NCBI GenBank assembly: GCA_002483265.1 | Contig: DLHO01000026.1 | Span: 495,322 to 559,321, forward strand | Direction of reading: 5' to 3' | Length of the DNA stretch: 64,000 nucleotides | Source of the DNA: Flavobacteriales bacterium UBA7666 | GTDB taxonomy: Bacteria; Bacteroidota; Bacteroidia; Flavobacteriales_D; Crocinitomicaceae | In this document: positions 53,163 to 62,855 of the stretch, in pieces | How positions within the stretch are numbered: the stretch's first letter is position 1 | Layout of the letters: every line of letters starts with the position of its first letter | Program-made: the position numbers and the translations under genes | Notes under the pieces: model-generated | Seen by the model: the letters and a program-made list of their open reading frames with translations, nothing else | Told to the model about the DNA's origin: nothing | Databases searched by the model: none

Positions 53163-55946
53163 ATGCCCAGTAATTACACCACTAAACACTTTTCGCTTTT
53201 CGGATTTGCGAAATGTCAATTTATTTTGGACAAAAAAGGTATTGTTTCTGATGCCAGAATACTTCAGTTGAATCAGTCTTTCGCAGAGATAATTCAAATA
53301 GAGCAAGCACATTTATTGACAAAATCTTTCAAAGAATTACAACTAACTTATAATAGTTTTGACTGGGATAATTTACTCACTCATTTAATCCGTTTTGAAA
53401 CGGAAAAATCGTTTGACTTTATTGTTTCCGAGCAGACAGGTAGTTATCGAGTGGAATTGATACCTCAAAACAATGAAGAGATCATTTGTCTGTTCTCTGA
53501 ACATAATAATTACTCGGATCAATTAAACAATCACGTCAATCGTTTCAATACGTTTTTAATCAATTTTCCGAGCGGAATTATTATCGAAACATCAGACTTT
53601 AAGATAAATCAGATAAATCAGAAGTTTTGCAGTTTGGTAGGGTTGGAAACAGATTCGTTTGAATTGGAAGGAACAAATACTTCCGATCTGATGGATAAGA
53701 TCAAAGGTTTACTTAAGGATCCTGATTTTTTCATGAAAAGGACTAGCTCAATTCAACGTGGAAAGGAAATCGTATTAGGAGAGGAATTGGAGTTGCTAGA
53801 CGGAAGATTCTTTCAAAGAGATTACATCCCCATCGTTTTTTCGAATGGACATGTTGAGAATCTTTGGCTCTATAATGATATCACAGCAAGGAAAAAAATT
53901 AAAGAGGCACTTCAGAACCAGACAGATCTGCAAAACATTCTGATGGGCGTCTCTTCCAAGTACATCAATCTTTCACTGAATGAACTAGAAGATGCAATTC
54001 ACACCTCATTAAGAGAACTTGGTCAATTTGTAGGGGCAGACCGGGCTTATGTTTTCAGTTATGACTGGATTAATGGCATTTGCACCAATACCTATGAATG
54101 GTGTGAAGAAGGTGTTTCTCCGCAAATAGATGAATTACAAGCTATACCATTGGATCAGATAAGGATTTGGGCAGGAACTCATCGAAAAGGGAAAAGTATG
54201 AACATCCCCGATGTTTACGAATTACCCGAAGGGCATGAAGTACGTATTCCACTAGAGCAGCAAGAAATATTAAGTCTCCTTGCAATTCCAATGATGGATG
54301 GTGATGAATGTCTTGGTTTTGTTGGTTTTGATTCCGTTAAAGAGCATCATGTTTACACTGAAAAGGAAGAATCTTTGCTTTCTGTATTTTCCAGAATGTT
54401 GGTGAATGTGAAACAACGAGCAGATTTGGAGCGCAAACTAATTGATGAAAAACAAAAAGCAGAAGCTGCAAGCAAGGCAAAAACTGAATTTTTGGCTAAT
54501 ATGAGTCATGAAATCAGAACACCCATGAATGCCATTTTAGGTTTTAGCGAAACGCTCTATCACAAAACGGATAACCCACAATTTAAAAAGATGATCGAAT
54601 CAATTCTAAATAGTGGGAACTTGCTTTTAGCGCTTCTAAATGACATTCTTGACCTATCAAAAATTGAAGCCGATAAGATTGATATTGTAAAAATGCCTGT
54701 TGATACGATTAATATCGTCAATGAGATCAAGCTTCTTTTCTTTGAAAAAACCCTCAAAAAAGGTGTTTCACTTTCTGTTGAAATAGATCCATACTTCCCC
54801 AGAGGATTATTGCTTGATGAGATTCGGTTCAAGCAAATAATCTTCAATTTAGTAGGGAACGCCATTAAATTCACTCACAAAGGATACGTAAGAATCAACT
54901 TAACATTTGAAGCTACAAGCGAAATGAAAGGTCAATTAAGAGTCGATGTGATTGATACCGGAATTGGAATACCTGCCGATCAGCACGATGTGGTTTTTGA
55001 TGCGTTTAGACAACAATCTGTTTACTCGAACCGACTTTACGCTGGCGCAGGTTTGGGATTATCTATTTCCAAACGATTGGCTGAAAAAATGAATGGCCGA
55101 ATCGAATTGTGCAGTGAACTGGGAAAAGGGTCCGAATTTTCACTCATCATTCCGGATGTTGAAATTTGCAATGACTTTATTGAAAAAACCAATCCTTTTT
55201 TACCGATTGATCATGTTCATTTTGAAGATGATGTCATCTTGGTGGTAGACGATGTTCTTTCCAATATCATGGCAGTTGAAGGATTGCTGGATGAAATGGG
55301 GTTAGAAATCATTTCTGCCAACAGCGGTGAAATGGCATTGGAAGTTCTAAAAACAAGAACACCCTCATTGATATTATTGGATATTCGGATGCCAAACATG
55401 AACGGATACCAGGTGGCAGAAAAATTAAGATCGAACCCTAAATTCAAACATGTGCCCCTGATTGCATTAACGGCATCTGTTTCAGCTCAAACGGATCAGG
55501 AGTTATCAGTGCATTTTGATGGGTTTTTGTATAAACCCACTAATAAAGCAGAATTGGTAAATGTGCTCATGAAATATTTACCTTATAAAAGCCATTCATC
55601 GGATTCAGCATCCAATCAACTAGACGAAAGTTTGAGTCTGAATATCAATCCGGAAGTAGGTCATAAGCTTTCTGAAATACTGGCCGTTTTAAATCACGAT
55701 TTCCTACCTGCTCACTCTCTCATAAAAGATGGAATGGTTCTCTTTAGAATCGAGGAATTCGGAGTTAATTTATTGGAATTCGCACAAAAGTATCAGTTTG
55801 AATATTTGGGAAATTATGCCCGGTTGCTCTTGAACCATGTTGATAATGTGAATCTCATGGAACTTTCATCTACCTTGGGTGAATTCCCATTGATTCTCAA
55901 GAAAATTCAACATCTAATTGATGAAAGAAATAAGACCCTAAACTAA
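53163..55946 (+). CDS. Hybrid sensor histidine kinase (PAS-PAS-GAF-HisKA-HATPase-REC)
   Basis: 927 residues, no membrane helix, so a cytoplasmic sensor. Order: PAS-like regions (~10-110, ~125-240), GAF (~265-420), HisKA with NMSHEIRTPMNAI (His449), HATPase with NLVGNAIKF and DTGIGIPADQ, receiver with LILLDIRMPN (Asp740), then ~100 helical residues resembling an Hpt domain but lacking the His motif. First of three signalling genes that lead into the chaperone-usher genes. Signal unknown. Confidence 0.9.
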   Translation: MPSNYTTKHFSLFGFAKCQFILDKKGIVSDARILQLNQSFAEIIQIEQAHLLTKSFKELQLTYNSFDWDNLLTHLIRFETEKSFDFIVSEQTGSYRVELIPQNNEEIICLFSEHNNYSDQLNNHVNRFNTFLINFPSGIIIETSDFKINQINQKFCSLVGLETDSFELEGTNTSDLMDKIKGLLKDPDFFMKRTSSIQRGKEIVLGEELELLDGRFFQRDYIPIVFSNGHVENLWLYNDITARKKIKEALQNQTDLQNILMGVSSKYINLSLNELEDAIHTSLRELGQFVGADRAYVFSYDWINGICTNTYEWCEEGVSPQIDELQAIPLDQIRIWAGTHRKGKSMNIPDVYELPEGHEVRIPLEQQEILSLLAIPMMDGDECLGFVGFDSVKEHHVYTEKEESLLSVFSRMLVNVKQRADLERKLIDEKQKAEAASKAKTEFLANMSHEIRTPMNAILGFSETLYHKTDNPQFKKMIESILNSGNLLLALLNDILDLSKIEADKIDIVKMPVDTINIVNEIKLLFFEKTLKKGVSLSVEIDPYFPRGLLLDEIRFKQIIFNLVGNAIKFTHKGYVRINLTFEATSEMKGQLRVDVIDTGIGIPADQHDVVFDAFRQQSVYSNRLYAGAGLGLSISKRLAEKMNGRIELCSELGKGSEFSLIIPDVEICNDFIEKTNPFLPIDHVHFEDDVILVVDDVLSNIMAVEGLLDEMGLEIISANSGEMALEVLKTRTPSLILLDIRMPNMNGYQVAEKLRSNPKFKHVPLIALTASVSAQTDQELSVHFDGFLYKPTNKAELVNVLMKYLPYKSHSSDSASNQLDESLSLNINPEVGHKLSEILAVLNHDFLPAHSLIKDGMVLFRIEEFGVNLLEFAQKYQFEYLGNYARLLLNHVDNVNLMELSSTLGEFPLILKKIQHLIDERNKTLN

Positions 55947-56152
55947 TTATGCAAAAGTAAATATGTCAAAATGAAAAAAACAATTCTTATCTTGTAGTAT
56001 TAAGTTGTTGAAGTTTTAAAATAAATAATTAGACAAGCAATTTCAACTTCTACACTGGTACATACTAATTAAGATTGCTTTTATACATCCGCATTTTATC
56101 AGATCGGAACAGGAATAAGTAGTAATCAGCAAACACGTTCAAACCACTATTT

Positions 56153-57241
56153 ATGGATTACACTCCAAAAATATTGATTGTTGATGACAACATAGAGAAT
56201 CTCAAGGTGGTCGGAAACATTCTTCAATCGGAAAAATTTGACATTGCCGTTTCCTTAAACGGGGAAAGTGCAATTAACATTCTTCTGAATAATGAAATTG
56301 ATTTGATTCTAATGGACATTATGATGCCGGAAATTGATGGCTTGGAAACTTGTCGTAGAATTAAATGTATCGACTCTTTAAAAGAAATTCCGCTCATATT
56401 TTTAACTGCAAAGGCTCAAACAAATGATATTTTGGAAGCTTTTGAAGCAGGTGGTGTTGATTACATATTCAAACCATTCAATAGATTAGAACTTCTTGCC
56501 AGGGTTAATACACATCTCGATCTGTTTCTTTCCAAACGAAAACTGAAAGAGCTTTATAAAAACAGGGATTTTGTCTATTCTATCATAGCACATGATATCA
56601 AGTCTCCGTTTAATAAGATCACTCAATTCTTACAAATGCTGAATGATGGATATCTTGATAAAGATTCCAGCGATTATGAAGCACTTTTGGATTTATTAAA
56701 CACCGAAACTCAAAAGACCAATGGATTAATTGACGAATTAATTGAATGGGGACAATTGTTAATGAATGAAAATCACAATCAATTGCAGTCTAAACATCTT
56801 AAACCGATCATAGATAGTGTAATTACATTTTTAGAGCACCAATCATCCACTAAAGCATTGGAAATACAAAACAACATCGATGAAAAGGCTAAAATAATTT
56901 GCGACGAAAAATCCATTGAGGTCATATTCCGTAATTTACTGGCAAATGCAATAAAATTCACTCCAGACGGAGGGAAGATCACTTTTTCAAACGAAGAAAA
57001 TACTCAGAAAGTATTCATACAACTGAAAGATTCGGGAATTGGAATGACTAAAGAAGTACTGGAAAAAATATTTGAAAACAATGAGTTTTATAAATCCAAC
57101 GGAACAAACAAAGAAAAAGGATCCGGTTTGGGACTTCTGATAATAAAGGACTTCGTTAAGAAAAACAATGCGGAACTTAAAGTCGATAGTATCTCAGAAG
57201 AAGGGACAACTTTCACAGTAATCATCGATAAATCTATTTAA
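56153..57241 (+). CDS. Receiver-histidine kinase hybrid
   Basis: 362 residues. An N-terminal receiver (LILMDIMMPEIDG, Asp55; DYIFKPF) is joined by a helix to a HisKA/HATPase kinase with SIIAHDIKSPFNKI (His147), NLLANAIKF, DSGIGM and GSGLGLLI. The receiver-first order means the kinase may be controlled by phosphate from the upstream hybrid kinase and then phosphorylate the NtrC-type regulator encoded 3 bp downstream (inference). Cytoplasmic. Confidence 0.9.
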   Translation: MDYTPKILIVDDNIENLKVVGNILQSEKFDIAVSLNGESAINILLNNEIDLILMDIMMPEIDGLETCRRIKCIDSLKEIPLIFLTAKAQTNDILEAFEAGGVDYIFKPFNRLELLARVNTHLDLFLSKRKLKELYKNRDFVYSIIAHDIKSPFNKITQFLQMLNDGYLDKDSSDYEALLDLLNTETQKTNGLIDELIEWGQLLMNENHNQLQSKHLKPIIDSVITFLEHQSSTKALEIQNNIDEKAKIICDEKSIEVIFRNLLANAIKFTPDGGKITFSNEENTQKVFIQLKDSGIGMTKEVLEKIFENNEFYKSNGTNKEKGSGLGLLIIKDFVKKNNAELKVDSISEEGTTFTVIIDKSI

Positions 57242-57244
57242 AAC

Positions 57245-58615
57245 ATGGAAGAAAACATAGCTAAACTCAACCTTTTGATTATTGATGACGACCCCTTTTA
57301 CAGACGTTTGTCGGCTTCAATTTTGGGTGAGAAATTTACCGTGTTCACTGCTGATAGTCCATCAGACGGATTAAAAATCTTGAAAAAGGAGAAAATCAGC
57401 TTTATTGTTTCAGATTACATCTTGCCGGAAATGACCGGGTTACAATTGCTGGAAAAAGTAAAAGCGGAATATCCGGATATCGAGGTGATCCTGATCAGTA
57501 ACTCCGGAGATATGGATACCGTAATTGAAGCTTTAAGAAAAGGAGCGGCCGATTATTTTAAAAAACCATTCACTCCCGCCGATATTTGGATGTCCATCGA
57601 ACGTGTAATGAAATACTCACTACTCAAGCAGGATCTGGATAAACAAAAGCAACAGAATGTCTTTCTGAAAAAAGAATTGAAAAGTGAAATCGGAAGCATC
57701 ATTGGGAAATCAAAACCGATTTTGAACGTCATAGAGCAGATCAAACTGGTTGCGCAGACTCCGGACACATCTGTTCTAATAATTGGGGAAAGCGGAACGG
57801 GAAAAGAATTGGTAGCAAGGGCAATTCATGATTTTAGTGATCGGAAAGATCAGATATTTGGTGCTTCCAATATGTCAGCCATTCCGGATGCTCTTTTTGA
57901 AAGCGAATTTTTCGGGCACACCAAAGGTAGTTTCACAGATGCTTCAACAGATAAGGCTGGTTGGTTTGAAACAGTCAATAAAGGCACTCTCTTTCTGGAT
58001 GAAATTGGCGAAATGACGTTAAATCTGCAAGTGAAATTGTTACGCGTATTGGAGGATAGAAAATATACGAAGGTTGGTACGCAGAAAAGTATTCCATTTG
58101 ATGTCAGAATTGTCTCTGCGACCAATAAAAGTATTGAGATATTGACGGAGAATACCAGCTTCCGACTTGATCTGTTTCATCGCTTAGGAACATTTATCAT
58201 ACATATCCCGCCTCTTCGGGAACGGAAAGAGGATATTCCGATAATAGCAAATCATTTTTTGAATTCCCTCAATAGCAAAATGGGGAAGGATATTCGAGGA
58301 ATTAGTGAGGATGCTTTGGAATTGTTTAATGAATACCGTTTTCCCGGGAATGTGAGGGAATTACGGAATTTAATGGAGCGTGCCGTGATACTTTGCAATG
58401 AGAATGAACTTCAAAGCAAACATTTCGATATCATAAAATCATTTTCGAATACGAAAAGATTGGATGAAACTTTTGACCTCGAAGAAATTGAAAAAAACAC
58501 CATTCTTCGGGCATTAGAGAAAACAGATTACAACAAAGCAGAAGCAGCACGATTACTGAACATTGAGTGGAATGCACTTCACAGAAGATTACAAAAATAT
58601 CACCTGTCGATTTAA
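57245..58615 (+). CDS. NtrC-family sigma-54-dependent response regulator
   Basis: 456 residues: receiver (Asp57 in SDYILPE), AAA+ ATPase with Walker A GESGTGKE (~180), the sigma-54 contact loop written GSFTDA in place of GAFTGA (~229), Walker B FLDEIGEM (~250), and a C-terminal Fis-type helix-turn-helix (NKAEAARLLNIEWNALHRRLQKY). It should bind upstream sites and remodel RNA polymerase with sigma-54. The paired palindromes that follow its gene are the obvious target candidates. Confidence 0.93.
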   Translation: MEENIAKLNLLIIDDDPFYRRLSASILGEKFTVFTADSPSDGLKILKKEKISFIVSDYILPEMTGLQLLEKVKAEYPDIEVILISNSGDMDTVIEALRKGAADYFKKPFTPADIWMSIERVMKYSLLKQDLDKQKQQNVFLKKELKSEIGSIIGKSKPILNVIEQIKLVAQTPDTSVLIIGESGTGKELVARAIHDFSDRKDQIFGASNMSAIPDALFESEFFGHTKGSFTDASTDKAGWFETVNKGTLFLDEIGEMTLNLQVKLLRVLEDRKYTKVGTQKSIPFDVRIVSATNKSIEILTENTSFRLDLFHRLGTFIIHIPPLRERKEDIPIIANHFLNSLNSKMGKDIRGISEDALELFNEYRFPGNVRELRNLMERAVILCNENELQSKHFDIIKSFSNTKRLDETFDLEEIEKNTILRALEKTDYNKAEAARLLNIEWNALHRRLQKYHLSI

Positions 58616-58628
58616 CTGATTCAACATT

Positions 58629-58663
58629 CTTCGTTTTCAAAGATGAACTCTTCGAAAACGAAG
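58629..58663 (+). promoter_or_regulatory. Paired palindrome 0, upstream of the chaperone gene
   Basis: CTTCGTTTTCAAAG (58629-58642) and CTTCGAAAACGAAG (58650-58663), centres 21 bp apart. Alternatively, because the second site is inverted, ATTCTTCGTTTTC and GAAAACGAAGAAT (58626-58666) form a 13-bp inverted repeat that could be a hairpin 10 bp after the regulator stop. TGGAAT-N5-TTGAT at 58730 sits 67 bp downstream, near the position of the GGCA boxes in the other cassettes. Confidence 0.65.
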
Positions 58664-58767
58664 AATAAACCAACTGCTAAAATTTTCGAATACTGCGTAA
58701 TTATCAGATATACAGCGTTTTAATTATCATGGAATAAGAATTGATTTGAATGATTTAAATATGAATC

Positions 58768-59577
58768 ATGAAAAATAAACTATTCCTAATGTTCACTTTA
58801 TTTGCTGGAATCAATGCAAACTCACAAAGTGATTTATTGATTACTCCATTCCGTGTGGTATTTGAAAACGGCAAGAATATTGAAGAATTAACCGTTGCTA
58901 ATACAGGAAAGGATACTGCCAGATATACCATCAGTTTTTTGCAGTACAAAATGTTAAGCACCGGGAAACTGGAGAAAATAGATCTGGCTGAAGACAGTAT
59001 TCTATTCGCAGACAAATACTTGCGTGTTTTTCCTAAAACCGTTACTCTTGCTCCAAATGAAGCTCAGATGGTGAGACTTCAACTGAAAACACCGCCCGAT
59101 TTAGCTCCTGGAGAATATCGTTCCCATTTATATTTCAGATCTATTGTGGATGAAACTCCTGATATGGGAACTGAAAGAGATACCACAGCAATCGGGTTCA
59201 AATTAGTGCCTGTTTATGGAATTACGATTCCGGTAATCATTCGAATAGGTCAATCCGTAATAAAAGCCACTATGGCAGATGTGAAAATAACGGATGTCAA
59301 CGGTTCCAAACAAGTGGATTGTAAAATCGAACGATATGGAAACATTTCAACCTTTGGTCAATTGGAGGTCGAACACACTTCTTTAACAGGTGTGAAGACG
59401 TTGATTGGAAGAGTAAATGGTGTTGCAGTTTACACTCCTATCCACATGCGAGACATTTCGATTCCTTTAACAATTCCGGAAACAGTAGATCTTACCAAGG
59501 GAACACTTTCACTCAAATATTACTCAAAAATTGATGGGAAAGAAATCTATTATTTCAATCAACCGATCAGTTTGTAA
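58768..59577 (+). CDS. PapD-like periplasmic pilus chaperone
   Basis: 269 residues with a signal peptide (cleavage near SQSD). The immunoglobulin-like domain 1 shows the family pattern TPFRVVFENGKNIEELTVANTG and APGEYRSHLYFRS, with the conserved Arg that grips the subunit end; domain 2 follows with a long acidic-aromatic tail. It would hold pilus subunits by donor-strand complementation. First gene after the activator, then DUF4402 and usher genes within 11 and 6 bp. Confidence 0.85.
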   Translation: MKNKLFLMFTLFAGINANSQSDLLITPFRVVFENGKNIEELTVANTGKDTARYTISFLQYKMLSTGKLEKIDLAEDSILFADKYLRVFPKTVTLAPNEAQMVRLQLKTPPDLAPGEYRSHLYFRSIVDETPDMGTERDTTAIGFKLVPVYGITIPVIIRIGQSVIKATMADVKITDVNGSKQVDCKIERYGNISTFGQLEVEHTSLTGVKTLIGRVNGVAVYTPIHMRDISIPLTIPETVDLTKGTLSLKYYSKIDGKEIYYFNQPISL

Positions 59578-59588
59578 TTGCATTTCAG

Positions 59589-60137
59589 ATGTGTTTTCCA
59601 AATTGGACATACCAAAAGTCTTTACTGGCTATAGCAATTGTTTTCCCTTGTTTTTTGTTTGCTCAAAACAATTTGGAGAAAGAATCCTCTGGTTTGAATG
59701 AGAAATCAATTACTATCAGTCAAGAAGAACAACACATTTCAATCACAAATCTATCCGAGTTTAGTTTCGGAGCTTTTTATCCGGGGAAGTTTGGGGGAAG
59801 TATTGAAATCAATAAAGATGGTATAAGATCTGCAAACGGATCTGTCATCCTACTGAATTCAGAATCAAATGCTTCGGCAGCTATTTTCGAAATCAAATGT
59901 CCCTCCAATACACTGATTCAGATTGTAATCGACAATAGAATTGAGCTACGGAATGAATCAGGAGAGACCCTTATTTGCGAACCAATAATTACTGAACCAA
60001 TCCATTTCGTTAGTCCCAATAATGCTGAATCCGGTTTCCTGTATAGTGTTGGTGCCAAATTGAATATTCAAGATGCATCATTTGAATCTACAGGTAAGTA
60101 TTCCGGAAGAATGAATGTTTTTATCATACTCGAATAG
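59589..60137 (+). CDS. DUF4402 pilin-like subunit
   Basis: 182 residues with a signal peptide ending LFAQ. The mature chain fits DUF4402: LSEFSFGAFYPGKFGGSIEINKDGIRSANGSV, then NASAAIFEIKC and a C-terminal YSGRMNVFIILE strand. Such proteins resemble pilus subunits. Lying between chaperone and usher, it is the only subunit candidate in the locus. No second subunit or tip adhesin is visible. Confidence 0.8.
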   Translation: MCFPNWTYQKSLLAIAIVFPCFLFAQNNLEKESSGLNEKSITISQEEQHISITNLSEFSFGAFYPGKFGGSIEINKDGIRSANGSVILLNSESNASAAIFEIKCPSNTLIQIVIDNRIELRNESGETLICEPIITEPIHFVSPNNAESGFLYSVGAKLNIQDASFESTGKYSGRMNVFIILE

Positions 60138-60143
60138 AATCCG

Positions 60144-62678
60144 ATGTTTCACCATTCACTACAAATAGTATCCCTTATCCTTTGCTTCTTTTTTATAAGT
60201 AGTCGGGAGGAAGTGTTTGGTCAAGACGAAACAGAGTATGAACAATTTACAATCAAGCTGAATGTCGACAAACTAGGTGTTTATGAGATGGAGGCTATTT
60301 ATTACAATGAGAATATTTATTTACCGATAATTGATCTGTTTCGCAAACTAGATATTTATTTAAATCATTCCGTCCAGTTGGATACGATTAACGGATTTAT
60401 ACTTAGTAATGACAATTCCTATTCACTCAATTCAAATTCAGGGAAGATCACATTTCGGGATAAGGTTCAAACTCTAAAACCCGAGCAGATAATCTCTGAT
60501 TATAAGGATGTTTATCTCCCGGGAAAAATCTATCAGGAACTATTTGGAATGACCATGGATTTCAATTTCAGAGAATTGACCGTTTTTCTCCGTTCCGACA
60601 TAGAGCTTCCTATTATCAAACAGCTAAGAATCAAAAAAATGAGAGCAAACCTGCTCACTTTAACCGGAGAATCTACTGCTGACACAACGATTTCAAGAAA
60701 ATGGAATTGGATCAGGGGAGCGGTAATCGATTGGAATTTACAATCGAAAGAAGACAATTCAGGCTCAAACGTTCAGCAATTCAGAAGTTCCTTTGGAATG
60801 GAAATCCTTGGAGGTGAATTGAATTGGAGATCGACGGTTACACGGGACAGTTCGGTTAGATTCGAAAGTACAAGCATTAAATGGAGATATGTGAATGACA
60901 AACTGCCCATCTTGAAACAAATTGAAGCAGGAAATGTCACTGTTAGTCTTACCGGTCAAACTATCTCAAACTTCTATGGAATCAAATTAACCAACACACC
61001 CTATACCATTAAAAAAACGTTCGGAAGCTACCTTATTCAAAGAAGAACCAATCCGGGGTGGGATGTAGAGATCTATGTTAACGGGATATTGGTGAATTTC
61101 ACAACTGCTGACATGAATGGTGATTTCAATTTTGAAGTTCCGCTCGTATTTGGTAATTCAATCATTTTGATTCGCTATTATGGTCCATGGGGACAGGAAA
61201 GCACGGAAGAAATCCCAATTAGCATCCCTTTTTCCTTTACTACTCATAAACATGTAGAGTATCAAACGTATTCGGGCATTACAGCTGATTCCTCACGATT
61301 TTTTTTCAATAAAACAAAAGTCTCTTATGGACTGAGTCGTTGGGCAACAATCAATGCAGGATATGAATATTTTCAAGGAAACCCTTTGAATAAACATATT
61401 TTTTCAGGTTCACTCAATCTTGCTTTAGGAAAGAATTTGCTCCTTAATTATTCCTACTTACACCAATCGAATCACTATGTAGAATTAATGTATCGAACCA
61501 AACGCAATTTTGTCATAACAGGAAAACATCGTCAGTATCTCAAAAAACAAACAATTATTCAAACTACTAATTGGGGAGAATCTGAATTAGGAATGAATCT
61601 TCCGGTTTGGAACCGAAAGTTAAAAATCTATTTAAGAAGTACCAATCGACTTGCATTTACGGCTGCCCGACACTCTTTTATAAGCGAATCAGCTATTTCG
61701 TTTTTTTATAAACGAATAAATACAGGATTCACTTTAATCACCAGTAAAGAATCAGTTTTGAGTTGGAACACATCTTTTTATTTTAAAAAAAACTGGTCCA
61801 TTCTTCATACTTCATTGTATAGCATTTCTTACAAAAGACCTGTAAGTAGCAGCATTCAAATCCAAAAAAAATTCAACAAACTGTTTTTTGCTGAAACCAA
61901 TTTGACTTATTCCTATTCAACTAAAAGCTTACAAGCCGGTGTTTCCATTTACCTTAATTTCAACTTCATGCGATCTGCTGTTAATGTCAGTATGTCAAAA
62001 AAACAACTGTCAAGCACACAAACTTTAGCTGGAAGTGTCCATTTTACTTCCAGACCGAATCCTGTTTTTGTTTCCAATAGCAATGGCGTTGGTAGAGCTG
62101 GATTAGACGTTTTGGTTTTCTTAGATATCAATCACAATGACAAAAGAGATGAAAATGAACCGCTAATCAAGAATGCATCTGTGGCAATCAATAGAGGAAA
62201 ACAAATCTTCAATGAAAACGACTCAATACATCGTTTTGTTTCACTTGAGCCATATTCTCCTTATTTATTAACTGTCGCAAATAATGGATTCCCTTCTATT
62301 TCATGGATTATCGAAAAATCAACCTGGTCTATTGTCACCAGTCCAAATCAGATCAAAAAAGTATTCATTCCGGTAAAACCAATGGGGGAGGTTGAAATGA
62401 AAATCTCACTCCTTAAAAACCAAGAAATCACTCCCGCTCATCGACTGATCATCTACATTGTAGACCGAAATAACCGTCAAGTTGGAAAAGGGTTGACCGA
62501 ACAAGACGGGTACTTTTCATTTTTAGGGCTCGCTCCGGGGAACTATCAAATTAAATTTGATGAAAAACAGCTGAAAGGATTGGGATTATCCTCCAAGTAT
62601 TCGCCAACATCTTTCGAAATAAAACCATCCGTACAAGGTGATTTTGTTGATGGAATAGAAATCACCCTTCAGGATTGA
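60144..62678 (+). CDS. Divergent outer-membrane usher
   Basis: 844 residues with a signal peptide (ending FGQD). The plug-like segment NPGWDVEIYVNGILVNFTTADMNG followed by PLVFGNSIILIRYYGPWGQE is shared with ushers of non-classical chaperone-usher pili. A long beta-barrel follows (~370-640), then an SdrD-B-like Ca-type repeat (FLDINHNDKRDENEP, ~672) and a C-terminal carboxypeptidase-regulatory-like beta domain (~750-844). It should assemble and export the subunits; the barrel is divergent from FimD/PapC. Confidence 0.8.
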   Translation: MFHHSLQIVSLILCFFFISSREEVFGQDETEYEQFTIKLNVDKLGVYEMEAIYYNENIYLPIIDLFRKLDIYLNHSVQLDTINGFILSNDNSYSLNSNSGKITFRDKVQTLKPEQIISDYKDVYLPGKIYQELFGMTMDFNFRELTVFLRSDIELPIIKQLRIKKMRANLLTLTGESTADTTISRKWNWIRGAVIDWNLQSKEDNSGSNVQQFRSSFGMEILGGELNWRSTVTRDSSVRFESTSIKWRYVNDKLPILKQIEAGNVTVSLTGQTISNFYGIKLTNTPYTIKKTFGSYLIQRRTNPGWDVEIYVNGILVNFTTADMNGDFNFEVPLVFGNSIILIRYYGPWGQESTEEIPISIPFSFTTHKHVEYQTYSGITADSSRFFFNKTKVSYGLSRWATINAGYEYFQGNPLNKHIFSGSLNLALGKNLLLNYSYLHQSNHYVELMYRTKRNFVITGKHRQYLKKQTIIQTTNWGESELGMNLPVWNRKLKIYLRSTNRLAFTAARHSFISESAISFFYKRINTGFTLITSKESVLSWNTSFYFKKNWSILHTSLYSISYKRPVSSSIQIQKKFNKLFFAETNLTYSYSTKSLQAGVSIYLNFNFMRSAVNVSMSKKQLSSTQTLAGSVHFTSRPNPVFVSNSNGVGRAGLDVLVFLDINHNDKRDENEPLIKNASVAINRGKQIFNENDSIHRFVSLEPYSPYLLTVANNGFPSISWIIEKSTWSIVTSPNQIKKVFIPVKPMGEVEMKISLLKNQEITPAHRLIIYIVDRNNRQVGKGLTEQDGYFSFLGLAPGNYQIKFDEKQLKGLGLSSKYSPTSFEIKPSVQGDFVDGIEITLQD

Positions 62679-62686
62679 CATAATCA

Positions 62687-62721
62687 CTTCATTTTCGAAT
62701 AGCAAACCTTCGTTTTCGAAG
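62687..62721 (+). promoter_or_regulatory. Paired palindrome A (activator sites)
   Basis: CTTCATTTTCGAAT (62687-62700) and CTTCGTTTTCGAAG (62708-62721), centres 21 bp apart, beginning 9 bp after the usher stop. Confidence 0.75.
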
Positions 62722-62755
62722 AGTTTATTTAATTCAGATATTTTTGGCATCTCGC

Positions 62756-62804
62756 CAATCCCTTGATAACAAAGGGTTTTTGATTGTTCTGGCACAGTGC
62801 GGCA
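62756..62804 (+). promoter_or_regulatory. IHF-like site and sigma-54-like promoter A
   Basis: CAATCCCTTGATA (62756-62768) fits the reverse IHF consensus YAANNNNTTGATW. TGGCAC-AGTGC-GGCA follows at 62790-62804; the GG-to-GC gap is 9 bp, one short of the canonical 10. A second candidate, TTGAAAC-N5-TTGCA (62811-62827), has canonical spacing but a poor -24 half. Confidence 0.55.
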
Positions 62805-62855
62805 CCCTGTTTGAAACTACAGTTGCAACATTCAAAACAATTAAAAATCAATATC

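Noticed and set aside
62790..62804. Calling the GGCAC/GGCA boxes a plain canonical sigma-54 promoter
   Set aside because: The gap between GG and GC is 9 bp, not 10, in all three copies. I list them as sigma-54-like only.
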